The notes under the pieces are model-generated. The model did no database searches. It had not been told where the DNA came from and saw only the letters and a program-made list of their open reading frames with translations. Source: Lysinibacillus fusiformis (lineage in GTDB: Bacteria > Bacillota > Bacilli > Bacillales_A > Planococcaceae). From it: a DNA stretch of 64,000 nt. Made by a program: the position numbers and the translations under genes. Below, piece after piece: positions 8,675-17,703 of this stretch (the first letter of the stretch is position 1; every line of letters begins with the position of its first letter). The stretch spans positions 21,910 to 85,909 of the forward strand of contig JASENG010000016.1 of NCBI GenBank assembly GCA_030027265.1. Direction: 5' to 3'.

Positions 8675-11600
8675 ATGGTGCAAAAAATGGAAACGATTAA
8701 GACGGTTAAATGCTTTATTGTCTTAACGAATACGGCGAGGGAAGCCATTAAACAACACTTTCAGGATGAGCACTCCTTCTTCAAACTACAAAATCCCTTC
8801 GAAGTGTATATTGAAAAACAATCGGTCGAGCAAACACAGCTTGCGTTAACAATCTATTTCGATAATCAGCGAAATGAGAAATTGAAAAAGAAATTTGACG
8901 AACGCGTGGTTATCATGGATTGTGCCTTCGATTTAAAAAATGGGCTGGTTGCTAAAAGCTTCCGAACACGTGGGAAAAATACACCGGTTGCAACGAATCG
9001 CCGACAAAGAATGCGTATTCGTTTTGTTCCGTCGCGCATAAATGGCCATACATATCCAAAAGAATTTATTTCGACCTTGGCGGAATTGCCGATTGCCCAA
9101 GAGCGTTTTGATTTTATCAATAAACGTATTTCGAGCTGGGAAGGCTATTTAAAGGTTCAATATAAAAATGCTTCCATTGACGATATCGATGCCACTTTTA
9201 GTTCCATTGAATATAGCTCCGACTATTCGAAGGTTTCTTTACGCTGCAACGGTATTGAAGATAAGGAATGGAAACAGTTAAAGGGTTTAAGTGCTTATGT
9301 CAAAGGATTTCAACGAGAAATTGGGGAAGTTGTAAAAGCCAATAAGCAGGACCGAACAGTTGAAATCGAGCTCAATTCCAAAGTTGCAAATCTTGCACGC
9401 AGGAACGAATTTGATTTTGCTTCTGAATATATTACATTTAGTAATGCGTCAACAAAATCCCAATTAAATCGGCTTTTAAAGGGCTTCGAACGCCTGAAAG
9501 AAGGTCTGGCTGCCAATCCTAATCTTGAAAATATTCTATTTGAGGATGCTCCAAAAATAATCAGTGAACGAAAAAATGATGTGGAGCTCGAATTTCATAA
9601 TAATTTAAATGAATATCAAAGGGCGGCAGTTGCTGGAGCGGTTTCAGCCGAAGATTTATATGTCATACAAGGTCCACCGGGGACAGGGAAAACAACGGTT
9701 ATTTCCGAAATTTGCTACCAAAACGCTAAAGCTGGATTAAAAACATTGATTGCTTCTCAGTCAAACTTAGCGGTGGACAATGCATTAAGCCGGCTTTTAT
9801 CCAATAAGGATATCCGAATTCTTCGATATGGACGTACCGAAAGTATCGAAGAAGAAGGTAAGAAGTTCATAGAAGAAAATGTCTCTGAGTACTGGAAGAA
9901 GCAAACCTATGAAGCCATTACGAAAGAAATAGCGGGGCACAAGTCAAAGGAGCAGCAGCTAAAGGAAGAGATAGCGAGCTGCCAAAACAAGATCTCTGCT
10001 TTATGCGAAAAAGAAACCAGCTTGCTTGCAGATATCGATAAAAAGGAAGCAGCTGAGGAAAAATTAGCAACAATAACGGAAGAAATAACCCAGCTAAAAA
10101 AGCAAATTGGCCCACTTAAAAAAGAACGTGAAAAAACAGAGCAAACATTAGAGAAACTTACAGAATCGCGCAATAAAATTACAGCACGGCTAAATGAAAT
10201 TACGGAAGCATTGGAGAAAATCGGCTCAGCAGACTCTATTGACGAAGAAATCCATAAAGCAAAAAACAATATCCAGAAAAGCAAACGAATGCTGGAATAT
10301 ACTCAGGTGAAATCCGAACTTGAAAAAATTGAATCCCAGTTAGAAGTGGTACGAAAACAAAGTAAAGGCTTTGAGGACCGTACGAGCATGATGGATTCAA
10401 CCATTAAGGAAGTTCAAGCCTTTAAAAAGATTTATGAAGTTGAATCGTTCATAGAAAATAATCGAATTCGGCGAGGCTATGTACTAAGTCGCCTTTTTGA
10501 TGACATGGAAAAACTGCAAGAACAATTGACGGGCTTCAGATCCTTGAAAGAAATAACAAATCGTTTAGATAAAGCGATTGAATATAGTAATTCAACCCTT
10601 GGCATTCAAGTTCCAGCTCCCGACTTACCTTCAACTCACCACTACTCTTTACAGGAAATTGATGAGTTTTTAACGAAGCTAAGCCGAGCTTTTGCTCAAA
10701 AAAAGATCAATAAAGATAATGGGGTACGTTCCATACAAGGTCTTTACTTAAGAAAGATGGTGTTGAATCAATACTCTCAGCGCTACATAACTTTAGTTGA
10801 TGAATCACGATTAGTCTTTAATAAACTCAAAGAAGAAATTATCGATCAAATGATGCAGCAGGACGGTATCGACCAATCTTCTATCCAGTCGATTAAAACG
10901 AAAGAAGCAAATTTAATAGGCAGGCAAGCTCATTATCAATCACAGCTGCAATCATTCGACTTTACAATGCAAGAAGTGGAGTCAATACCTTCTGCAACAG
11001 AAATTCACACAGTATGTGAGGTCTTGGAAAAAGAAATCGTTGAATTAGAGCAAAATAGAGAAAAAATTAAGGGCCTAAAAGCGCAAGCTTCGAAAAAACG
11101 AGAAGAGCTTGAAAGTGTGCAGGAACAAATTGCAAACGGGGAGTCCGTTCTAAAAGAATTCATTGCACAGCTTAAGGAATTGAATGCAAAAGGGATTCAG
11201 CTTGAAAAAGAAAGTGAAGAACTAGAACAAATCACTAAGCAAAATCCTGAACTTGAGCTAGAAAAAACGAAAGAAAAAATTGCAATAAAAGGACAGGAAA
11301 TCGAAAAACTGCAAAAGAAAATCGACATGCTTCCAATCGCTCAAAATATGCAGCTTCAATGGAAGGAGCTGCTTGAACAGGCAACAGAGCATGACCTGGA
11401 CGAAATTCGCAAGCTTTATGTCAAACATGCAAATGTTATTGGAACAACCTGTGTTGCCTCTGCCAATAAAGAGTTTATGGAAAACTACCCAATTTTCGAT
11501 GTGGTGATTATTGACGAGGTTTCAAAAGCGACACCTCCAGAGCTCTTGCTTCCAATGTTAAAAGGGAAGAAGGTTGTTCTTGTAGGAGACCATCACCAGC

Positions 11601-12463
11601 TTCCGCCATTAATTGGAGATGATACGTTTGAAGAGACACTGGAAACTGTCATCAAAGAAAGCGACACCTTTGAAGAAAAACGTGAATTAGAGAAGCTTCT
11701 TGAAGAATCTCTGTTCGAACGCCTATATAAAAACCTGCCAGCGTCTAATAAGAAAATGCTGGCGATTCAATACCGTATGCATGAAAAAATTATGAAAACT
11801 ATTTCTCCATTCTATGAATACGGGGATGATTCGCTTCAATGCGGTCTGCCAGATTCTGATGCATTACGTGATCACAAGCTGGAAAGTCCTTTCGTGAAGA
11901 GAAATGAACATCTCCTATGGGTAAATGTCCCGAACAAGCAGGAGTTCTTTGAAGAACGAATGAAGGGCGGTTCAAGTTTACTCAATGAATCGGAAATCAA
12001 TATCATCCGGAAGATGCTGCTTGATTTAAATGAAGCTACAGCAAAAGCAAAGGCTGAGGGATTAATTCCGAAATCGGAATTGAAGTCAGTCGGTGTTATT
12101 AGTTTCTATGCGGCTCAAGTAAAACGAATTAACCGACTCATTGAGCAAGAGATTAGTCTGCCGCATCTCCACATTCGAACTGGCTCTGTCGACAAATTCC
12201 AGGGAATGGAGATGGATGTGATTTTAGTGAGTATGGTGCGAAATAATGACAATAAACACGGTGATATCGGATTTGCCAAAGATTATCGTCGTCTAAATGT
12301 TGCCTTATCCCGTGCGAGAGAATTGCTTGTATTGATCGGAAGTACTGAAATGTTTGTCAACCGACCGAAAAAAGAAGAAACGCGCAAAATGTATAAAACG
12401 CTTTTAAATACCGTGAAGTCACAAAATGGCTATAGAGATACGATTGAAAGCTTCATTTCTTAA
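8675..12463 (+). CDS. SF1 helicase/ATPase of the DNA2/NAM7 (UPF1-like) group with long coiled coils
   Basis: About 1262 residues. An N-terminal beta-rich region (1-310) precedes the Walker A motif GPPGTGKTT at ~332. Two long coiled-coil stretches (~420-560 and ~770-920, Glu/Lys heptads) are inserted before Walker B IIDEVSKATP (~945), GDHHQLPP (motif III, ~972), QYRMHE (motif IV) and the C-terminal RTGSVDKFQGMEMD (motif V) and NVALSRAR (motif VI). These motifs define the DNA2/NAM7 branch of SF1 helicases. ATG 8675 is chosen because it is 9 bp from GGGAGG, whereas GTG 8669 is only 3 bp away. It forms an operon with the next gene, 15 bp downstream. The biological role is unknown; see findings. 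Confidence 0.9.
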   Translation: MVQKMETIKTVKCFIVLTNTAREAIKQHFQDEHSFFKLQNPFEVYIEKQSVEQTQLALTIYFDNQRNEKLKKKFDERVVIMDCAFDLKNGLVAKSFRTRGKNTPVATNRRQRMRIRFVPSRINGHTYPKEFISTLAELPIAQERFDFINKRISSWEGYLKVQYKNASIDDIDATFSSIEYSSDYSKVSLRCNGIEDKEWKQLKGLSAYVKGFQREIGEVVKANKQDRTVEIELNSKVANLARRNEFDFASEYITFSNASTKSQLNRLLKGFERLKEGLAANPNLENILFEDAPKIISERKNDVELEFHNNLNEYQRAAVAGAVSAEDLYVIQGPPGTGKTTVISEICYQNAKAGLKTLIASQSNLAVDNALSRLLSNKDIRILRYGRTESIEEEGKKFIEENVSEYWKKQTYEAITKEIAGHKSKEQQLKEEIASCQNKISALCEKETSLLADIDKKEAAEEKLATITEEITQLKKQIGPLKKEREKTEQTLEKLTESRNKITARLNEITEALEKIGSADSIDEEIHKAKNNIQKSKRMLEYTQVKSELEKIESQLEVVRKQSKGFEDRTSMMDSTIKEVQAFKKIYEVESFIENNRIRRGYVLSRLFDDMEKLQEQLTGFRSLKEITNRLDKAIEYSNSTLGIQVPAPDLPSTHHYSLQEIDEFLTKLSRAFAQKKINKDNGVRSIQGLYLRKMVLNQYSQRYITLVDESRLVFNKLKEEIIDQMMQQDGIDQSSIQSIKTKEANLIGRQAHYQSQLQSFDFTMQEVESIPSATEIHTVCEVLEKEIVELEQNREKIKGLKAQASKKREELESVQEQIANGESVLKEFIAQLKELNAKGIQLEKESEELEQITKQNPELELEKTKEKIAIKGQEIEKLQKKIDMLPIAQNMQLQWKELLEQATEHDLDEIRKLYVKHANVIGTTCVASANKEFMENYPIFDVVIIDEVSKATPPELLLPMLKGKKVVLVGDHHQLPPLIGDDTFEETLETVIKESDTFEEKRELEKLLEESLFERLYKNLPASNKKMLAIQYRMHEKIMKTISPFYEYGDDSLQCGLPDSDALRDHKLESPFVKRNEHLLWVNVPNKQEFFEERMKGGSSLLNESEINIIRKMLLDLNEATAKAKAEGLIPKSELKSVGVISFYAAQVKRINRLIEQEISLPHLHIRTGSVDKFQGMEMDVILVSMVRNNDNKHGDIGFAKDYRRLNVALSRARELLVLIGSTEMFVNRPKKEETRKMYKTLLNTVKSQNGYRDTIESFIS

Positions 12464-12478
12464 ACTTAAGGAGGATTC

Positions 12479-13246
12479 ATGGAACTACATTCCTTACAGC
12501 AGTCACTTGGTGATGAGCTAACTAAAAAGTCCAAAGTTTCTATATTGGAAGCGAATGCCTGGTGTGTTCCAATTCACACTTTAAATGTCACGTATAAGCC
12601 GGTTATTCGAACGAAAATGGATATTTTAATGAAAATGCTTTTTCTTTCATTGAAGGAACCAAAGTTTGAGAGCGCCGAGCAAATAAGTGAAATACTGCTT
12701 GTTGAGCAGCTTTTTGTGGAAGATTTATTATCCAAAATGCAAAAGACGGGGCTTATTACAAAAGTGGAATCGTTCTTTCAGCTAACTGAAAAAGGGCAAA
12801 AGCAGTTCGCAAGCGGGATTTTTGAAGAAGAGCAGGAAGCAGCTGTTACAGAAGTTCTATACAGTCCTACCCATAGAAATTTTTTAGATGGAGATATAGA
12901 GGAAGTACTCGAATTTGAAGATTTTCCAGAGCAAATCTTCCGCTATCAAGTTCAAGAAAATGCATTAAAAATTGAAGATCATGCAGTAATCGAGGAAATC
13001 AAATCCAAAAATGATGAAGGAGACGAGGAAGGTCAGGAGAAGCTCTTTATCACATCCATTGATTCTGTCGAGGACGTGCAAGTCAATGATGTACCTTGCA
13101 TCGAATTCCTGCTTTATGATGAAGAAAAGGATTTATTCATCTCTCGCGTTTGGAATACATTAATCAACAAATGGGATGATCAATTGGAACAGCTCATTCA
13201 AGAACAGGAAAAATTAACTTGGAGAGAAAAATTCCCTCAGAACTAA
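12479..13246 (+). CDS. Helicase-operon partner with winged-helix-like domain
   Basis: 255 residues beginning 15 bp after the helicase stop, with AAGGAGG before the ATG. Residues about 45-110 look like a winged helix (LSLKEPKFESAEQISEILL, VEDLLSKMQKTGLI, then a wing FFQLTEKGQKQF). The C-terminal half is very acidic (Glu/Asp runs around 115-185) and ends in a helix WDDQLEQLIQEQEKL. Close coupling suggests it acts with the helicase, perhaps as a DNA- or RNA-contacting adaptor or a regulator. No named family is recognised; the winged-helix call is by pattern only. Confidence 0.75.
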   Translation: MELHSLQQSLGDELTKKSKVSILEANAWCVPIHTLNVTYKPVIRTKMDILMKMLFLSLKEPKFESAEQISEILLVEQLFVEDLLSKMQKTGLITKVESFFQLTEKGQKQFASGIFEEEQEAAVTEVLYSPTHRNFLDGDIEEVLEFEDFPEQIFRYQVQENALKIEDHAVIEEIKSKNDEGDEEGQEKLFITSIDSVEDVQVNDVPCIEFLLYDEEKDLFISRVWNTLINKWDDQLEQLIQEQEKLTWREKFPQN

Positions 13247-13297
13247 ACATCCCGATTTGTTTGGATTCCTTTATTAAATTTATTGAAATCTCGAATA

Positions 13298-13326
13298 TTG
13301 CAAATATTTATTGTTCGTGTTATTAT
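13298..13326 (+). promoter_or_regulatory. Promoter of the metA riboswitch transcript
   Basis: TTGCAA (13298-13303), 17-bp spacer, TATTAT (13321-13326). Transcription would begin just before the S-box P1 helix. Confidence 0.55.
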
Positions 13327-13342
13327 TATTTTAATTTCATCT

Positions 13343-13452
13343 ATCTTATCAAGAGAAGCAGAGGGATATGGCCCGATGAAGCTTCAGCAACCTCTAACAT
13401 CGTTAGAAAGGTGCTAATTCCAGCAAGACAATTTTGTCTTGGGAGATAAGAG
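13343..13452 (+). ncRNA. SAM-I (S-box) riboswitch upstream of metA
   Basis: The region shows the conserved S-box blocks in order: P1 strand CTTATC (13345-13350), AGAGAAGCAGAGGGA, CCCGATGAAGC, TCAGCAACC, a variable P3 stem, AAAGGTGCTAATTCCAGC, a P4 hairpin, and the closing P1 strand GATAAG (13444-13449). SAM binding stabilises P1 and favours the downstream terminator (13469-13506), switching off metA when methionine/SAM is plentiful. This is a textbook S-box arrangement. Confidence 0.95.
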
Positions 13453-13468
13453 TGTGCGTATATCTAAT

Positions 13469-13506
13469 ACCCTCTCATTCTCACGCTGGAATGGGAGGGT
13501 TTTTTA
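13469..13506 (+). terminator. Riboswitch-controlled terminator before metA
   Basis: A 12-bp stem with one GU pair (13469-13480 with 13489-13500) followed by a T-run. This is the expression platform of the SAM riboswitch. Confidence 0.9.
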
Positions 13507-13555
13507 TTGCCCGATTTAGGATGAACTTGGCATGTTAAGAAATGGGGGAACAAGA

Positions 13556-14494
13556 ATGCCTATCAATATACCTAAGAATTTACCTGCTGGAGAAATCTTG
13601 CGCAAAGAGAAAATTTTCGTTATGGAAGAAGACCGCGCTAGCACGCAACAGATTCGACCTTTAAACATTTTAGTCTGCAACCTAATGCCGGAAAAAGAGA
13701 AAACGGAATTGCAGCTATTACGTTTACTGGGGAATACACCTTTACAAACGAATGTGACTTTCTTAAATACTGCTACATATTCTTCAAGAAATGTTTCAAA
13801 GTCACATTTAGATTCTTTCTACAAAACCTTTCATGAAATTAAGCACCGCCGTTTCGATGGAATGATTATTACAGGGGCTCCTGTGGAACGGATGGAATTT
13901 GAAGATGTAAGCTATTGGGAAGAAATTAGTGAAATCATGGATTGGGCCCAGGTGAATGTTACTTCCTGTATGTATATTTGTTGGGGAGCACAAGCTGCCC
14001 TTTATAAACATTTCAATATCGGAAAATTTGAGTTGCCCAAAAAATGCTCAGGGATATATTCACATGTGATTACTGACTTAACTGTGGACTTAGTGCGCGG
14101 TTTTAGCGATGAATATGTCGCGCCGCATTCACGACATACATCGGTTTCTTTAGAAGAAGTCCGAAATCATCCCGATTTGCATCTACTTAGCTATTCTGAA
14201 GAAGCGGGACCGTTTATTGTCCAATCAAAAGACACAAAGCATATTATGATTACAGGTCATTTAGAATATGATGCAACTACATTGGCAGATGAGTATTTAC
14301 GAGATGTTGAAAAGGGAGAACCTGTCGAAATCCCGGTGAATTACTTCCCGGAAAACGATCCGACGAACACACCGAAAAACACTTGGCGTGCACATTCCTA
14401 CCTCTTGTTCTACAATTGGCTAAACTATTACGTATACCAAGAAACACCATTCGACTGGCACTATGTCGAAGATACAATCGAGTTTCATATTTAA
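13556..14494 (+). CDS. metA: Homoserine O-acetyltransferase (MetA family)
   Basis: 312 residues from ATG 13556, chosen because GGGGGAA lies just upstream and the protein then begins [11 protein letters not shown] like the family; an upstream ATG at 13532 would add 8 residues. It activates homoserine for methionine synthesis. With this start the catalytic Cys falls at 142 ([10 protein letters not shown]), and GHLEYD supplies the His/Glu pair. Residue 111 is Glu (GAPVERM), the residue known in Bacillus MetA to specify acetyl-CoA over succinyl-CoA, so acetyltransferase activity is inferred. It is controlled by the upstream SAM riboswitch, and a terminator follows. Confidence 0.95.
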   Translation: MPINIPKNLPAGEILRKEKIFVMEEDRASTQQIRPLNILVCNLMPEKEKTELQLLRLLGNTPLQTNVTFLNTATYSSRNVSKSHLDSFYKTFHEIKHRRFDGMIITGAPVERMEFEDVSYWEEISEIMDWAQVNVTSCMYICWGAQAALYKHFNIGKFELPKKCSGIYSHVITDLTVDLVRGFSDEYVAPHSRHTSVSLEEVRNHPDLHLLSYSEEAGPFIVQSKDTKHIMITGHLEYDATTLADEYLRDVEKGEPVEIPVNYFPENDPTNTPKNTWRAHSYLLFYNWLNYYVYQETPFDWHYVEDTIEFHI

Positions 14495-14499
14495 TAACA

Positions 14500-14531
14500 A
14501 AAACAGCATCGGATTTTTGATGCTGTTTTAA
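14500..14531 (+). terminator. Terminator after metA
   Basis: An 11-bp stem (14500-14510 with 14519-14529) with a T-run at its 3' side. Confidence 0.85.
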
Positions 14532-14695
14532 AATTCATCTAAAAAATATCAAAATGCGAGTTTTCATTGAATTTTTGAAAATTCTAGCCAGTTTTGGGCT
14601 AATCCCGCTAAAACTTCGATGATTCCATTTTGTTTTTTTAGTAATGAATAAGGTTTGTATTTAAAGAAAAAATACTATTGGAAGGAGGGTTTAAA

Positions 14696-15556
14696 TTGAC
14701 TGAAGAAATGAACTATGGTGAGGATTATAAATATATTCCTGTTACATCTATTATGAGCGGTAAAGGGCAGGAAGTAAGACCGGATATATATGCTTTTATG
14801 GTTCAAGTAGTAAATCTTTGTATGGTTGGTGAACCAAACAGCTCTACAGGGTGGACACTAATCGATGCAGGAATGCCAAAATCTGCCGATGCGATTATTA
14901 AAGAAGCTGAAAATCGTTTCGGCGTGAATGCTCGTCCAAACGGTATAGTCTTAACCCATGGGCATTTTGATCATGTGGGAGCAATTATTGAATTGATCGA
15001 GCACTGGAATGTACCGGTTTATGCTCATGAATTAGAGATTCCATATTTAACAGGAGTAAAGAGCTATCCTGATGCTGACCCCACTGTGGAAGGTGGGATT
15101 GTTGCCAGAATGTCTCCTTATTTTCCAAATGAACCTATCAACTTGGGAGATCATGTGAAGCCATTGACTAGTGATGGAAGCGTTCCTGTATTACAAGATT
15201 GGAACTGGATACATACACCAGGGCATTCTCCTGGACATGTTTCCTTTTTTAGAGAATCGGATGGAGCTTTAATTGCTGGAGATGCCTTTGTTACGGTAAA
15301 ACAAGAGTCGCTTTTTAAAGTACTCGTGCAAAATCAAGAAATCAGTGGGCCGCCAAGGTATTTTACAACAGATTGGAAGCAAGCCTGGCACTCCGTCAAA
15401 AAGTTAAAGGATCTAAGGCCATCCGTTGCTATTACTGGTCATGGATTACCAATGCAGGATGAAGCCTTAACAGAAAATCTGACTAAATTGGTGAATGAGT
15501 TTGATGAAATCGCCATCCCCAAACATGGCAGATATGTAGACGGACTAGAGAACTAA
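14696..15556 (+). CDS. MBL-fold metallohydrolase
   Basis: 286 residues of the metallo-beta-lactamase fold. The zinc motif THGHFDHVG is at ~86-94. The downstream ligands are HTPGHSPGHVS, GDAF and the terminal TGHGLPM. This layout matches glyoxalase-II/lactonase-like cytoplasmic hydrolases; the substrate cannot be read from sequence. TTG at 14696 is the likely start because GGAGGG sits 6 bp upstream and would otherwise be inside the reading frame (the frame opens at 14678). It is monocistronic, with its own terminator. Confidence 0.88.
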   Translation: MTEEMNYGEDYKYIPVTSIMSGKGQEVRPDIYAFMVQVVNLCMVGEPNSSTGWTLIDAGMPKSADAIIKEAENRFGVNARPNGIVLTHGHFDHVGAIIELIEHWNVPVYAHELEIPYLTGVKSYPDADPTVEGGIVARMSPYFPNEPINLGDHVKPLTSDGSVPVLQDWNWIHTPGHSPGHVSFFRESDGALIAGDAFVTVKQESLFKVLVQNQEISGPPRYFTTDWKQAWHSVKKLKDLRPSVAITGHGLPMQDEALTENLTKLVNEFDEIAIPKHGRYVDGLEN

Positions 15557-15567
15557 AAGTAATCGTC

Positions 15568-15598
15568 AAGACGAGATCATTAAGATTTCGTCTTTTTT
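15568..15598 (+). terminator. Terminator after MBL-fold gene
   Basis: An 11-bp stem with one GU pair (15568-15578 with 15584-15594) followed by a T-run. Confidence 0.82.
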
Positions 15599-15724
15599 AG
15601 GTTGTTTTATGTAGTCGGACAAAAGGATAAACAAGTATAATAGCAAGGTCTTTTAAGGTTTAAACATTATTGCCACTATATTTATACTTTTGAATTTAAT
15701 TACCCTCAAAAAATACCGCAAAAT

Positions 15725-15757
15725 CTAAAAAGGGAGCTTTTCCATAGTGAAAAGCTC
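15725..15757 (-). terminator. Terminator of the AraC-type regulator gene
   Basis: Reading the minus strand, a 9-bp stem (15749-15757 with 15734-15742) is followed by a T-rich tail. Confidence 0.75.
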
Positions 15758-15766
15758 TTGAATTGC

Positions 15767-16636
15767 TTATTCGAAAGATAAATTAATGGGTTCTTCCGGT
15801 AATAGTTCTTGGTCAATGTTATTTGTCGTTGGCGTCTTCTCATCTACAACGGTAAACAGGAAATTATCTGCCCATACTTTACCTTTTCCTATTAATAATA
15901 CGCCAAAATGAATGGAAGCAGCTTCTTCTGGCACATCTAAAACAATTGTATAATGATTCCAATCGGTTGTCCCGGAAATGGAACGGTTGTGCATATTATC
16001 AAAGGCAAGTGTATCGCCAGAAGAAGAGTCGATTCTCATCCATGCACCCGCCTTTGCCGCCTCGTCTGTCTTTAAAAAGCATGATAATTTTAGTCTTTTC
16101 CCGCAATATTGCTTCGCTTGAAATCCTTGCATCATTGTTGCAAATTGTTGCTCATTCACTTTTTTAACCGAATATAATACCCCTGATTTAGAGCCGGTGT
16201 GAAAGATTTCGGAATCAACATGCATTTCATAATTCTCGGGATTGCTCCCAGTTAATGTCCAACCTTTGATATCTTCGTTTGTAACCATTTGCTTTTCCTC
16301 CTTTTTCATTTGTATTGCTCTCATCATTTTCCGATATTGACCTGGCGGGATTGCATAAACTTCTTTAAATGCACGGGAGAAGGCTTCCTGGGACTGAAAG
16401 TGTAAGGAAATAGCTATTTCAAGTATCGGTTCGTTCGTTTGAATAAGTAGTATGGCGGCTTTTGCTAAACGTCTAAGTCGTACATATTCCCCAATAGTTA
16501 AACCGGTTTCTTTTTTAAAAACCCTCAATAAATGGTACTTCGAATACCCCACAGCCTTAGGGAGAGCATGTAAATTATCCAATAGATGGTTTTCGATAAA
16601 TGAAATTGCTTGCTGAGTTAAATGGCTATAGTTCAT
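15767..16636 (-). CDS. AraC-family regulator with C-terminal beta-sandwich domain
   Basis: 289 residues. The AraC/XylS double helix-turn-helix is at the N-terminus (about 8-105), including LHALPKAVGYSKYHLLRVFKK, EIAISLHFQSQEAFSRAFK and the PPGQYR signature. The C-terminal ~170 residues (SGVLYSVKKV, KLSCFLKT, WMRIDSS, WNHYTIVLDVP, WADNFLF) look like a carbohydrate-binding-module or jelly-roll sandwich. This N-terminal-HTH arrangement is the reverse of classical AraC and occurs in Bacillales regulators that sense small molecules. The ligand is unknown. The next gene (padR-like) is divergent, so the intergenic region may be a target. Confidence 0.85.
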   Translation of the reverse strand: MNYSHLTQQAISFIENHLLDNLHALPKAVGYSKYHLLRVFKKETGLTIGEYVRLRRLAKAAILLIQTNEPILEIAISLHFQSQEAFSRAFKEVYAIPPGQYRKMMRAIQMKKEEKQMVTNEDIKGWTLTGSNPENYEMHVDSEIFHTGSKSGVLYSVKKVNEQQFATMMQGFQAKQYCGKRLKLSCFLKTDEAAKAGAWMRIDSSSGDTLAFDNMHNRSISGTTDWNHYTIVLDVPEEAASIHFGVLLIGKGKVWADNFLFTVVDEKTPTTNNIDQELLPEEPINLSFE

Positions 16637-16736
16637 TTATTTCACCTCACTTCACTTCTGTTTTAACTATAACCGATTCGATTTGCGCATATTTGATTTA
16701 AATTGCTAATTCTTCCAAAAATATAATTGTTAAATG

Positions 16737-16783
16737 TATCATTAAGTGATATATTATAAATAGATATATCGTAAAGTGATATA
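16737..16783 (+). promoter_or_regulatory. Tandem PadR-type operator over the -10 region
   Basis: Two imperfectly identical dyads share the core ATCnTAAAGTGATATA. The first (TATCA/TGATA arms) is at 16737-16751 and the second (TATATC/GATATA arms) at 16765-16783, centred 30 bp apart, about three helical turns. A TATAAA -10 candidate (16755-16760) lies between them. The arrangement directly upstream of a PadR gene suggests autorepression. Confidence 0.65.
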
Positions 16784-16799
16784 GTAGGTGGTGAATTAT

Positions 16800-17114
16800 T
16801 TGAAATCGTTGGAACAACTAACAGATTCGGTTTTTTATATCATGGCTGCATTAACCAAACCAAGTCATGGATATGCCATAATGAACCTAATCGAGGAAAC
16901 GACAAAAGGGGATGTTGTAATTGGTCCGGCGTCTCTATATACCATAATTAAAAAATTATTAAAGGAAGAATTAATCATTTTACATGATGCTTCAGACTCG
17001 AGAAGGAAAGTATATGTGCTTACCGACAAGGGCAGAGAAGTGTTAACCGAAGATATTAAACGGAGAAAAGTAATGATTGAGCTTGCCGAAAAAGGTCTGA
17101 TGGAGGAGAGTTAA
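16800..17114 (+). CDS. PadR-family transcriptional regulator
   Basis: About 105 residues. The N-terminal winged helix contains the PadR hallmarks FYIMAALTKPSHGYAIM, TTKGDVVIGPASLYTIIKKL and RKVYVLTDKGREVL, followed by a short dimerisation helix. TTG 16800 is the likely start, with AGGTGGTG 7 bp upstream; GTG 16788 overlaps that site. It overlies a tandem operator and is followed after one base by a DUF2812 gene, the usual PadR/DUF2812 pairing. It probably represses its own operon; the inducing signal is unknown. Confidence 0.88.
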   Translation: MKSLEQLTDSVFYIMAALTKPSHGYAIMNLIEETTKGDVVIGPASLYTIIKKLLKEELIILHDASDSRRKVYVLTDKGREVLTEDIKRRKVMIELAEKGLMEES

Positions 17115-17115
17115 T

Positions 17116-17655
17116 ATGAAAAGAACAAAATATATGATGTCCAAGGGATTGGCCTTTGCAGAAAAAGGTGATTTAGAAAAGCTAAATAAAAAAGCAAAAC
17201 AAGGCTGGCACTTAAAAAGTCTTGCCTTGGCAGGCTATCATTTGGAAAAATCTGAACCTGAAGAGATTGAATATAGTATTGACTACCGCTTATTAAGAGA
17301 AGAAGAAAAAGAAGAGTATTTCGAAATATTTTCTCTGGCCGGCTGGGAGCACGTATGCTCTAGCTATGACATGCATATTTTTAAGGCTTTACCTGGTACG
17401 AATCCAATTTATAGCGATAAGGAATCAGCAGTTGATAAAATTGAACGGCTATCCAAACCCGTTTTTTCAATTGGAAAATTCATCTTTCCACTTACTGTGC
17501 TATTCATCATTATGATGAGCATATTTCATGGACCAATTGAAAAATTTAGCACCATAGCTTTTTGTATATCTTTAGTTTTTGCAACACCCACTCTAATGAT
17601 GGTTATAGCGTTAATGTATCGCAAAAGAAAATTAAGTATGTCTAAGGAATTCTAG
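17116..17655 (+). CDS. DUF2812 membrane protein
   Basis: 179 residues. The N-terminal ~110 residues form the DUF2812 domain (AEKGDLEKLNKKAKQGWHLKSL, EYSIDYR, AGWEHVCSSYDMHIFKA). Two membrane helices follow (about 118-135 and 143-165) and then a basic tail. Genes of this family are typically paired with PadR regulators, as here with a 1-bp gap. Its function is unknown; it may be an envelope sensor or effector of the PadR regulon. Confidence 0.85.
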   Translation: MKRTKYMMSKGLAFAEKGDLEKLNKKAKQGWHLKSLALAGYHLEKSEPEEIEYSIDYRLLREEEKEEYFEIFSLAGWEHVCSSYDMHIFKALPGTNPIYSDKESAVDKIERLSKPVFSIGKFIFPLTVLFIIMMSIFHGPIEKFSTIAFCISLVFATPTLMMVIALMYRKRKLSMSKEF

Positions 17656-17656
17656 C

Positions 17657-17694
17657 CTTTTAAAAAATGGGTTATCCGATTATAGGATAACCCA
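17657..17694 (-). terminator. Terminator between convergent genes (mainly minus strand)
   Basis: A 10-bp stem (17668-17677 with 17685-17694). On the minus strand it is followed by a T-run, so it terminates the permease gene; on the plus strand the T-run is poor. Confidence 0.8.
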
Positions 17695-17703
17695 CAAATT
17701 TGT

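Noticed and set aside
13219..13449. 76-codon frame running into the metA leader
   Set aside because: It overlaps the end of the helicase partner gene and the SAM riboswitch; RNA structure explains the sequence.
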